DNA of 64,000 nt from Ephemeroptericola cinctiostellae (lineage in GTDB: Bacteria > Pseudomonadota > Gammaproteobacteria > Burkholderiales > Burkholderiaceae), in contig NZ_CP031124.1 of assembly GCF_003339525.1 (NCBI RefSeq), forward strand, positions 930,001 through 994,000. Reading direction: 5' to 3'. The position numbers and the translations under genes were made by a program. A model generated the notes under the pieces. That model searched no databases, was not told where the DNA came from, and was given only the letters and a program-made list of their open reading frames with translations. Shown one piece after another: positions 57,200 to 64,000 of the stretch; the first letter of the stretch is position 1, and the number at the start of each line of letters is the position of its first letter.

Positions 57200-58065
57200 T
57201 GCATACTGTTTTGAATTTTGGCTCAATTAATATTGACCATGTTTATCAAGTGGATCATTTTGTGCAACCAGGTGAAACCTCATCCAGCTTGGCGTACAGC
57301 AAAGGCTTGGGTGGCAAAGGTTTGAACCAAACCATTGCAATACAGCGTGCAGGTGCTCGTGTGATGCATGTGGGTCATGTGGGCGCGGATGATGCGTGGC
57401 TGATGCAAGAATTGATCGCATTGGGTTTGAACATGGATGCGATTGTGGGCGTGAATGAAGCGACGGGTCATGCCATCATTCAAGTCAACCGTGAAGGGGA
57501 GAACTGCATTCTTTTACATGCAGGGGCAAACCATTGCATGACCGAAATGGAGATCAATGCGTTGTTGGGGGATACCGAGGTCGAGTGGGTGTTGTTGCAG
57601 AACGAGACCAACGCGATTGACATCATCATGCGTGCCGCACATGACCATGGTAAAAAAATCATGTTTAATCCAGCGCCTTGCCATGCGGGATTGGCGGCTT
57701 TGCCTTTGGCGTATGTGCACACTTTGGTGGTCAATGAGGTTGAAGCGGCGCAATTGTCGGGTGAAGAAAACATTGAGCGTGCATTGGGTGTTTTACGCAC
57801 CCAATGCGACAATGTGGTACTCACTCTGGGTGCGGATGGTGTGCGCTACTCAGGCGAGGCGGGGGGCTTTAGCGTGGCAGCACAAAAGGTTGAAGTGGTT
57901 GACACCACCGCTGCTGGCGACACATTCATTGGTTATTATTTGGCAAGCATCGCTGCTGGTATGGCGGTTGAGCAGGCTTTGATTCGCGCGACAAAAGCGG
58001 CCGCGATTACGGTGACGCGATTGGGGGCGGTGTCAGCGATCCCTGTCGCATCGGAAGTGATTTAA
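57199..58065 (+). CDS. Ribokinase / PfkB-family carbohydrate kinase
   Basis: 288 residues from the ATG at 57199. PfkB signature 1 is SKGLGGKGLNQTIAIQRAGA and signature 2 is VVDTTAAGDTFIGYYLAS with the catalytic Asp. NFGSINIDHVYQVDHFVQPGET is the ribokinase-like opening. Between nucleoside permeases and a nucleoside hydrolase, it most probably phosphorylates the ribose released by the hydrolase; phosphorylating a nucleoside is the alternative. A long open frame upstream in the permease gene is a shadow. Confidence 0.92.
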   Translation: MHTVLNFGSINIDHVYQVDHFVQPGETSSSLAYSKGLGGKGLNQTIAIQRAGARVMHVGHVGADDAWLMQELIALGLNMDAIVGVNEATGHAIIQVNREGENCILLHAGANHCMTEMEINALLGDTEVEWVLLQNETNAIDIIMRAAHDHGKKIMFNPAPCHAGLAALPLAYVHTLVVNEVEAAQLSGEENIERALGVLRTQCDNVVLTLGADGVRYSGEAGGFSVAAQKVEVVDTTAAGDTFIGYYLASIAAGMAVEQALIRATKAAAITVTRLGAVSAIPVASEVI

Positions 58066-58256
58066 GAAAAAGACACTGTAAAAACTTGTTTTTTTTGTGA
58101 TGGGCGTTGGTGTTTCTGTGAAGACAAATCAACACAAATAAACCCTCCAAAGTATTGTGAGTGAATCAATTCCTTTTAGGTTCTTCCCGTATTTAATCGA
58201 CCCATCTAGGAAAGCAAACGTGTTTCGTATTCTTTTAAAAATATTTAAGGATTATT

Positions 58257-59219
58257 ATGAATCAAAAAACCAAAATCATCATTGACACGGATCCAGGCGT
58301 GGACGACGCATTGGCTATTGCGTTTGCTGCGTTACACCCTGATTTAGAATTGCTTGGCCTGACCACAGTGTTTGGCAATGTGTCAGTTGATCAATCAACG
58401 GTCAATGCAGGCTATTTGGTGGATTTGTTGAACATCAAACATGTCCCTGTGGCAAAAGGTGAGGCTGTGCCTTCAGTGCAAGCACCGCACGGTTTTCCTG
58501 ATTTTGTGCATGGTAAAAATGGTTTTGGCGACATCGAGGTGAGTTACCCCAGTGATTTCAAACCGCATGCCTTGAGTGCGGCGGACTTTATCATCAAAAC
58601 CATTCATGAACACCCAAATGAAGTGGTGCTCGTGCCGATTGGACCTTTAACCAATATCGCATTGGCGTTGAAAAAAGACCCATCCATTGCACACAAAGTA
58701 AAAGAAGTGGTCATCATGGGCGGTGCGGCCCATGAGAAAGGCAATGTCTCGCCTGCTGCTGAAGCGAATATCTGGAATGACCCGCACGCGGCACAAATTG
58801 TCTTTGAAGCACCGTGGAAAATCGTCATGGTGGGCTTGGATGTGACGTGGAAAACCATTATGCCCGATGAGCCGATGGCGCGGATTGCTGAAAAATCACC
58901 TGTGGTGGGTGGTTTTTTGAAAAAGATCTGCGAATTTTATGCAAATTTTTACCGTAATGTGGCGGGGTTTGATGGCTTTTCTGTGCATGATCCAGCGACC
59001 GTGATGTATGTGACCAATCCAGAACTGTTCACCACAGAGCAAGGCCAAATTGAAGTGGTACAAAGTGGTGCTGGTGCAGGCAAGACTTTTTTTGCACCCA
59101 AAGGCCAGATTTATGCTGAAGATTACTGGTCAAAACGTGACAATGTGCATGTGTGTCTGGCTGTCGATAAAACGGGTGTGCTGACACTGATCGAAAACAT
59201 TCTGAGTACTTCACTGTGA
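58257..59219 (+). CDS. Nucleoside hydrolase (inosine-uridine preferring family)
   Basis: Splits ribonucleosides into base and ribose. 320 residues, AAGGATTATT before the ATG. The Ca2+-binding hallmark IIDTDPGVDDALAIAFAA is at the N-terminus. VLVPIGPLTNIALAL, EVVIMGGAAHEKGNVSPAAEANIWNDPHAA and FSVHDPATVMY complete the active site. It lies 191 bases after the kinase and 32 before the oxygenase. Base preference cannot be read from sequence. Confidence 0.95.
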   Translation: MNQKTKIIIDTDPGVDDALAIAFAALHPDLELLGLTTVFGNVSVDQSTVNAGYLVDLLNIKHVPVAKGEAVPSVQAPHGFPDFVHGKNGFGDIEVSYPSDFKPHALSAADFIIKTIHEHPNEVVLVPIGPLTNIALALKKDPSIAHKVKEVVIMGGAAHEKGNVSPAAEANIWNDPHAAQIVFEAPWKIVMVGLDVTWKTIMPDEPMARIAEKSPVVGGFLKKICEFYANFYRNVAGFDGFSVHDPATVMYVTNPELFTTEQGQIEVVQSGAGAGKTFFAPKGQIYAEDYWSKRDNVHVCLAVDKTGVLTLIENILSTSL

Positions 59220-59251
59220 TTGGGTGCAGACGTCATCTGTAGGAGGCTGAT

Positions 59252-60094
59252 ATGGCAATTTCAGTGATTGATTATCGCAGTCCAACTGCTGCGGCAGATT
59301 TTGCTGCATCACTGCATGAAACTGGATTTGGTGTGTTGATCAATCACCCCATCCCTGAACCATTGGTGCGCAGCATCTTTGAACGCTGGTTGGATTTTTT
59401 TCAAAACGGCAATAAAGAGGGGTTGGGGTTCAGCTCAGAGCGGTTTGATGGTTATTTTTCAACTGCTGTATCTGAAACAGCCAAAGGCGAAACAGTTAAG
59501 GATTTTAAAGAGTTTTACCATGTTTATCCGTGGGGGCGTGTACCAGAGCATTTGCGCGCAGAGGCCATGGATTATTACGCTCAAGCCAGTGCCTTGGCCG
59601 CAGAATTGTTGTCATGGGTGGAGCTATACACGCCACCAGACATCAGCCCGTTTTACAGTCAACCGTTATCGAGCATGATTGAAGGTTCGCAGCAAACATT
59701 GTTACGGGTTTTGCATTACCCTCCCCTGACTGGGGATGAGCCTGAGGGTTCAGTGCGTGCAGCCGCACACGGTGATATTAATTTACTCACCGTGTTGCCT
59801 GCGGCCAATGCACCCGGTTTGCAAGTGTTGGCCAAGGATGGCACTTGGATGGATGTGCCTTGTGATTTTGGCATGTTGATCATTAACATTGGAGACATGT
59901 TACAAGAGGCATCGCGAGGTTATTATCCAAGCACCATTCATCGGGTGGTGAATCCAACCGAATCCAAGTTCAATGTCAGTCGAGTGTCTTTGCCTCTGTT
60001 TTTGCACCCAAAAGGGGATGTGGTTTTGTCCGAGCGTTATACGGCCAAGTCATATTTGGCTGAACGCCTTCAAGAGCTGGGCATGAAAAAGTAG
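59252..60094 (+). CDS. Isopenicillin N synthase-like 2-oxoglutarate/Fe(II) dioxygenase
   Basis: 280 residues; AGGAGG lies 8 bases before the ATG. An N-terminal DIOX_N domain (LHETGFGVLINHPIPEPLV) is followed by the jelly-roll with the iron triad: His and Asp in AAAHGDINLLTVLPA (HxD) and His in STIHRVVNPTES; the 2-oxoglutarate Arg is in FNVSRVSLPLF. The family includes IPNS, thymine hydroxylase-like and gibberellin oxidases. As the last gene of a nucleoside operon it may oxidise the released base; that is inference. Confidence 0.9.
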   Translation: MAISVIDYRSPTAAADFAASLHETGFGVLINHPIPEPLVRSIFERWLDFFQNGNKEGLGFSSERFDGYFSTAVSETAKGETVKDFKEFYHVYPWGRVPEHLRAEAMDYYAQASALAAELLSWVELYTPPDISPFYSQPLSSMIEGSQQTLLRVLHYPPLTGDEPEGSVRAAAHGDINLLTVLPAANAPGLQVLAKDGTWMDVPCDFGMLIINIGDMLQEASRGYYPSTIHRVVNPTESKFNVSRVSLPLFLHPKGDVVLSERYTAKSYLAERLQELGMKK

Positions 60095-60279
60095 TCGGAT
60101 GTGTCATATAAAAGTAACAAATGCAACACTATGTGAATTTTTAAGGTGATTAGCCATTTAAAATGAACACCTGTTCGACAAAACCCTATGACCAACCCGC
60201 GCTTGCTGGTAAAATGGTCGCTTGATTTTTTACGCGGTCGATGTGATTCACTCACGCCGTGACCGTGCTTAAGGAGTGG

Positions 60280-61074
60280 ATGTTGAGTCCTCTGGTGAAA
60301 ACTATACAATCTCATGTGAATGACAGCCCCGCTGTGACTGGACGTCATGGTTTAGCTGAGTCTGTCACGGTCAGCTGGGCCACCACTCAGGCTGAGGTTG
60401 AAGAAGTGCAACGTTTGCGTTACCAAGTGTTCTCAGATGAGTTAGGTGTGCAGTTGTCGGGTCAAAATGGGCTTGATGAAGACAAATTTGACCCTTATGT
60501 TGAGCATGTCTACGTGCGGGACAACAAAACTGGTAAAGTGGTGGGTACATACCGCGCGTTGACGCCGGCCAGTGCCGCTCAAATTGGTTTGTATGCAGAT
60601 CAAGAGTTTGACATCAGTGATTTATTGCGTGACCGAGATCAGCTGTTGGAGGTTGGCCGCGCTTGTGTGCATAAAGACTATCGCAATGGCACTGTGTTGA
60701 TGACTTTGTGGAAGGCACTTTTACAATTTGCCGCGAAAAATAAGTTTGAGTTGATTTTGGGATGCACCAGTGTCCCGGTTTCTTCAAATACCCCAGCCAT
60801 TGCCGACATACAACAGTTGTTAATCGATGCAGGTGCGATGAGTGACGATTATGTTGTTACACCTCGAAATCCCCTTGTTGATGCGATGCAGCCCACCGTT
60901 CATGCGGATGTTAAAAAAGCGTTGCCCCCTTTGGTTAAAGGCTATTTGCGCTTGGGGGCTAAGTTCTGTGGTGAACCCAGTTATGATCCTGATTTTCAAA
61001 CAGCCGATTACTTGACCATTTTGCGCTTATCCAGCGTGTCATCTCGTTATGTGAAACATTTTGATTTGGCTTAA
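60280..61074 (+). CDS. OlsB-like GNAT/autoinducer-synthase-fold N-acyltransferase
   Basis: About 264 residues. VEEVQRLRYQVFSDELGVQ and LEVGRACVHKDYRNGTVLM match the L-ornithine Nα-acyltransferase and N-acyl-amino-acid synthase group that shares its fold with acyl-homoserine lactone synthases. OlsB makes lyso-ornithine lipid from acyl-ACP. The start is uncertain: GTG 60259, ATG 60280 or TTG 60283, with AAGGAG at 60271-60276. No partner acyltransferase (OlsA) is adjacent, so the product may be a simple N-acyl amino acid. Confidence 0.8.
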   Translation: MLSPLVKTIQSHVNDSPAVTGRHGLAESVTVSWATTQAEVEEVQRLRYQVFSDELGVQLSGQNGLDEDKFDPYVEHVYVRDNKTGKVVGTYRALTPASAAQIGLYADQEFDISDLLRDRDQLLEVGRACVHKDYRNGTVLMTLWKALLQFAAKNKFELILGCTSVPVSSNTPAIADIQQLLIDAGAMSDDYVVTPRNPLVDAMQPTVHADVKKALPPLVKGYLRLGAKFCGEPSYDPDFQTADYLTILRLSSVSSRYVKHFDLA

Positions 61075-61100
61075 TGTGTTTTAAGCTTTGTGTTTTAAAT

Positions 61101-61133
61101 AAAAAAAGCGAGCTTTTGTGGCTCGCTTTTGTG
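61101..61133. terminator. Bidirectional terminator between the acyltransferase and galU
   Basis: AAAAGCGAGC (61104-61113) and GCTCGCTTTT (61121-61130) form a 10-bp stem with a 7-base loop; flanking A and T runs serve both convergent genes. Confidence 0.9.
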
Positions 61134-61970
61134 TTATTTGTTCAAGTAACGTAAACCAAAATGTAAGTTGGCTTCTAAGAATCCGACTTTATTCCCGCAA
61201 TCAAAACGTTTACCTGACAGGGGTAAGCCAATCATTTTCTCAGTTTCGAGCAGTGATGCGATGCCATCGGTCAATTGAATTTCACCACCTGCACCACGTT
61301 GAACCTGTTCAAGCAAGCCCATAATTTTACCGCTTAAGACATAACGACCGACAACCGACCAATTGCTTGGTGCCACATCACGTTGAGGTTTTTCGACAAT
61401 GCTGTCAATCACAATGGGCGTGGTTTCATCGTTGGCAGGTTTGATGACACCGTATTTTTCAACTTCGCTCCAATTCACTTGCTCCAAGGCCAGTACGCTG
61501 CATTGTTCGCGATCATGTACTTGGAAAAGTTGTTTTAATGCCCCATGAGGATGTCCTGCGATTAAGTCATCTGGCAGCAAGACTGCGAAATATTCGTCGG
61601 GTGTAATCAATGGCGATGCACAATGCACGGCGTGTCCCAATCCAAGTGGCTCGGATTGTCGAACATAGACACATTTCACATGGGAGGGGATGATGTTGCG
61701 TACGATCTCAAGTGCTTCAAGTTTTTGCTTGGCTTCAAGTTCGTTTTCCAGTTCTGGATTTTTGTCAAAGTAGTCGGCGATTGCATTTTTTGTACGTCCC
61801 GTCACAAAAATTAAGGTCTCACACCCTGCCTCAACAGCTTCACGTACCGCATAATCAATGATGGGGCGGTCAACGACCGTCAGCATTTCTTTTGGAATGG
61901 CTTTTGTGGCGGGTAGAAATCGGGTACCCAGACCTGCAACAGGAAATACGGCTTTTTTAATCTTGTTCAT
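61134..61970 (-). CDS. galU: UTP-glucose-1-phosphate uridylyltransferase
   Basis: Makes UDP-glucose from UTP and glucose 1-phosphate for surface glycans. 278 residues from the ATG at 61970 (MNKIKKAVFPVAGLGTRFLP); an ATG 5 codons earlier is possible. The G-x-G-T-R-x-L-P-A-T-K-x-x-P-K-E-M nucleotide loop, FVTGRTKNAIADYFD, the LPDDL metal site and IDCGNKVGF-like RFDCGNKVGFLEAN are present. It starts inside the last codons of the upstream glycosyltransferase gene (14-base overlap), so the sugar supply is co-expressed with the transferases. Confidence 0.96.
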   Translation of the reverse strand: MNKIKKAVFPVAGLGTRFLPATKAIPKEMLTVVDRPIIDYAVREAVEAGCETLIFVTGRTKNAIADYFDKNPELENELEAKQKLEALEIVRNIIPSHVKCVYVRQSEPLGLGHAVHCASPLITPDEYFAVLLPDDLIAGHPHGALKQLFQVHDREQCSVLALEQVNWSEVEKYGVIKPANDETTPIVIDSIVEKPQRDVAPSNWSVVGRYVLSGKIMGLLEQVQRGAGGEIQLTDGIASLLETEKMIGLPLSGKRFDCGNKVGFLEANLHFGLRYLNK

Positions 61971-63102
61971 TGGATGCCTTTTCATTCGTTAACATGCGGT
62001 ACAGCTTAACATATTGCTCAGTTGTTGTTTCTGATGTGAATAGTTCATTATACCGTGCTTGTGCCGCGATGCCCATGTCCTGTGCCATATTTGGATGGTC
62101 CCATAAGCATTGCATGGCTTGTCGCAGCTCGCTTGGAGATTCTGGTGCTATGGCAAAACCTGTTTCTTGGTCAATGTTAATGTAAGTGGTTCCTGTGCCA
62201 ATTTCACAAGAAATCAACGGCTTTCCATACATGGCTGCTTCTAGGAGAGAAATGCCAAAGGCTTCTGAACGGAGGTGGGATGGAAAGACAAAAGAAAAGC
62301 ACAGTTGAAGTAAAGCAAATTTATCAAGCTCAGATACTTTACCTAAGAAAATAATGTTTTTTAAACCCAATTGTTTGGCCTGAAGTTGCAATTGCTGGGC
62401 TTCAGGACCTGCACCTGCTATAACGGTGGGGTAATCACAAGAGGCGAGTGCTTCCAATAAGGTGTGCAGGCCTTTGTAATAACGCAATACACCAACAAAT
62501 AGAAAAAATTTTGTTGGCAGTTTCGATTGCCACTCTATTAGACGTTCCTTTGAAGGCTGAGGGTAGCTGTTCTTGTCTAAACCAATGGGGATGATGCGGG
62601 TTTTGCGTTTAAAGTGTTGTAGGACTTCACTGGTTTCTAAATACTTGGGTGATGTGGCAACAATGCAATTGATGGATTTGAGGAATCGGTTCATCAATGG
62701 CCTATAAACCTTCAGTAGGTTTTTTTGTTTCACAATGTCTGAGTGATAGGTCAGCACCGTTGGTTTTCGTACTCGCGCCAGAAAATGAGCCATGTCCATG
62801 AAAGGCCATGGGAAATGGTAATGAACAACATCCACATCTTTGGCAAGTTGTCTCAGCATGAAAATGAATTGCCATGAAAAACCGGTCGATGCGAGTTCAA
62901 GGTCAAGGTGGGCGCGGTGTACGGTGACCGCATGGTGTTCAATGGGGTGAGCTTCTTGACTCAATGTGAGCACTTGACTTTGAATCCCCAAGGGTTGGCT
63001 TGCAGTGCAAATCTGTTCAATCACTGCTTCAACACCACCGACGGTGTCGGGGTAGTAAGTTTTATAAACGTGCAGCACCTTGATGGTGCGAAGGGCATTC
63101 AA
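61957..63102 (-). CDS. Glycosyltransferase family 4 protein
   Basis: 381 residues of GT-B fold. The N-terminal acceptor domain starts LHVYKTYYPDTVGGVEAVIEQ. The nucleotide-sugar domain contains FFLFVGVLRYYKGLHTLLEA and the E-x7-E region SEAFGISLLEAAMYGKPLISCEIGTG. Transfers a sugar, probably from a nucleotide donor, onto a lipid-linked or surface glycan. It overlaps the upstream glycosyltransferase by 4 bases and galU by 14. Confidence 0.92.
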   Translation of the reverse strand: MNALRTIKVLHVYKTYYPDTVGGVEAVIEQICTASQPLGIQSQVLTLSQEAHPIEHHAVTVHRAHLDLELASTGFSWQFIFMLRQLAKDVDVVHYHFPWPFMDMAHFLARVRKPTVLTYHSDIVKQKNLLKVYRPLMNRFLKSINCIVATSPKYLETSEVLQHFKRKTRIIPIGLDKNSYPQPSKERLIEWQSKLPTKFFLFVGVLRYYKGLHTLLEALASCDYPTVIAGAGPEAQQLQLQAKQLGLKNIIFLGKVSELDKFALLQLCFSFVFPSHLRSEAFGISLLEAAMYGKPLISCEIGTGTTYINIDQETGFAIAPESPSELRQAMQCLWDHPNMAQDMGIAAQARYNELFTSETTTEQYVKLYRMLTNEKASNEQD

Positions 63103-64000
63103 TTGGCTTTCCCGAGTATTTTTTCATACAATGCCCATGTGGCATCGGCAGTGCGCTGCCAAGTGTATTCTTGAGCGCGCTGCATGCCTTTGATGCGTAG
63201 ATTGTTGGCTATTTCAGGCGATTCAACCAATGTTTGCATCGCTTGGGCTATTGCGGATGGGCTGCAAGGGTCAACCAGCCAAGCGGCATCCCCAGCGACT
63301 TCGCTGAGTGAGGTGGTGTTTGATGTGACGACGGGTAAGTTGGATGCAAAAGCTTCTAATACGGGCAGACCAAAACCTTCATACAGTGAAGGGAAGACCA
63401 ATGCACAAGCCGATTGTAATAAAACGAGTTTCTCATTTGCACTCACGTAGTTGAGCCATCGCCCCAGCCCCTCAATTTCAAGTTGCTGAAGGGCTAGGAT
63501 TTCTTTGTCGGAACGCCAACCTTGACCGCCTGCGATGATGAGCGGGTGTTGTTTTTGAATGTCTAAGGGTAAAGAGCGAAAAGCCTCAATAAGGGTCAAT
63601 ATGTTTTTACGGGGTTGCAATGTGCCTATGAACAGAAAAAAGCCAGCCTGTAGTTTGAACTTATCTAAAACGGCTTGTTTTTCAGCTTGTGCGACTTTTT
63701 GGAAGTAAAGCGCATCAACGCCAAGGGGAATGACAGAAATTTTTTCCTCAGGGATTCTGAAATGCTCAACCAAATCTTTGACCACAAATTCTGAAATGGT
63801 GACGTAATGATCGGCGGATTGTGCGGAGCGTTTAAACAGCCAGTTTTTTAAAGGCCGAGTCTTGCCACCCGAAACCCATTCTGGATACATAATGGGCACC
63901 GGATCCATGAGTGTCGCAAGCACAGGGGTTTTTCTAAGTTTGGGGATAAAGTGATCGGTGGCGTGAAATAAATCATATGATTGATCTATCCGAGCACTGC
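63099..64000 (-). CDS. Glycosyltransferase family 4 protein (partial, 5' end outside window)
   Basis: The frame is open from the window edge (first codons read SARIDQSYDLFHATDHF) to the stop at 63099, about 299 codons; a GTG at 63923 is internal, not the start. HFIPKLRKTPVLATLMDPVP is the end of the N-terminal GT-B domain. GFFLFIGTLQPRKNILTLIEAF and YEGFGLPVLEAFASNLPVVTSNTT give the donor-site E-x7-E motif. It resembles mannosyltransferase-type GT4 enzymes. It is the first visible gene of a minus-strand glycan operon ending in galU. Confidence 0.92.
   Translation of the reverse strand, partial: SARIDQSYDLFHATDHFIPKLRKTPVLATLMDPVPIMYPEWVSGGKTRPLKNWLFKRSAQSADHYVTISEFVVKDLVEHFRIPEEKISVIPLGVDALYFQKVAQAEKQAVLDKFKLQAGFFLFIGTLQPRKNILTLIEAFRSLPLDIQKQHPLIIAGGQGWRSDKEILALQQLEIEGLGRWLNYVSANEKLVLLQSACALVFPSLYEGFGLPVLEAFASNLPVVTSNTTSLSEVAGDAAWLVDPCSPSAIAQAMQTLVESPEIANNLRIKGMQRAQEYTWQRTADATWALYEKILGKAN

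Overview
This window is chromosomal DNA from a betaproteobacterium, most likely order Burkholderiales. The evidence is the 16S and 23S rRNA sequence, the pilB-pilC-pilD-coaE-zapD-yacG block, the rhodanese-grxC-secB-gpsA block, and a protocatechuate 4,5-cleavage (lig) cluster. I cannot fix the genus by eye. GC looks intermediate; the 28.3-33.5 kb segment is visibly more AT-rich.

Layout. 1-4124: type IV pilus genes (end of pilB, pilC, pilD) followed by coaE, zapD and yacG, all on +. 4147-10005: a complete rRNA operon (two tandem promoters, 16S, tRNA-Ala, tRNA-Ile, 23S, 5S, terminator). Its two spacer tRNAs are in the order Ala-Ile rather than the usual Ile-Ala. 10293-25467: an aromatic catabolism island. 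It holds 4-oxalomesaconate tautomerase, ligJ, ligK, ligI, ligA, ligB, ligC, an aldo/keto reductase, a type II 3-dehydroquinate dehydratase, a shikimate dehydrogenase-like protein, an MHS-type transporter, an AEC carrier, a quiC-type 3-dehydroshikimate dehydratase and a LysR regulator. Together these can take shikimate or dehydroquinate to 3-dehydroshikimate, then protocatechuate, then by 4,5-cleavage to pyruvate and oxaloacetate. 25545-25687: a 13-bp minisatellite. 25694-27862: a MarR regulator divergent from a succinate-type CoA transferase, with a palindrome between them.

27863-33414 is the accessory segment. It starts with a 116-bp inverted-repeat (MITE-like) element. Then comes one very large minus-strand gene for a STAND-type NTPase with an N-terminal Mrr-like nuclease domain, which resembles Avs (AVAST) antiphage sensors. 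An IS1595-family element with perfect terminal repeats and a 7-bp target duplication has split it. Removing the element and one target copy restores a single frame of about 1,436 codons. The segment abuts tRNA-Phe.

33759-37491: a minus-strand operon of two related TPR/glycosyltransferase-like proteins and a methyltransferase. 37795-44836: housekeeping genes (ctp-type protease, gpmA, rhodanese, grxC, secB, gpsA, hemH) and a small secreted protein. 45144-46784: a CBS-domain protein and a family 2 glycosyltransferase. 46927-51846: the glycine cleavage operon gcvT-gcvH-gcvP on -, preceded by a tandem glycine riboswitch and a good promoter. 52266-60094: a nucleoside uptake and breakdown operon (BMP lipoprotein, ATPase, two permeases, ribokinase-family kinase, nucleoside hydrolase, 2-oxoglutarate/Fe(II) oxygenase). 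60280-64000: an OlsB-like N-acyltransferase, galU and two family 4 glycosyltransferases, the last running off the window.

The best candidate for an unusual system is the interrupted defence-like NTPase at 28354-33414. The catabolic island and the nucleoside operon with its extra oxygenase come next.
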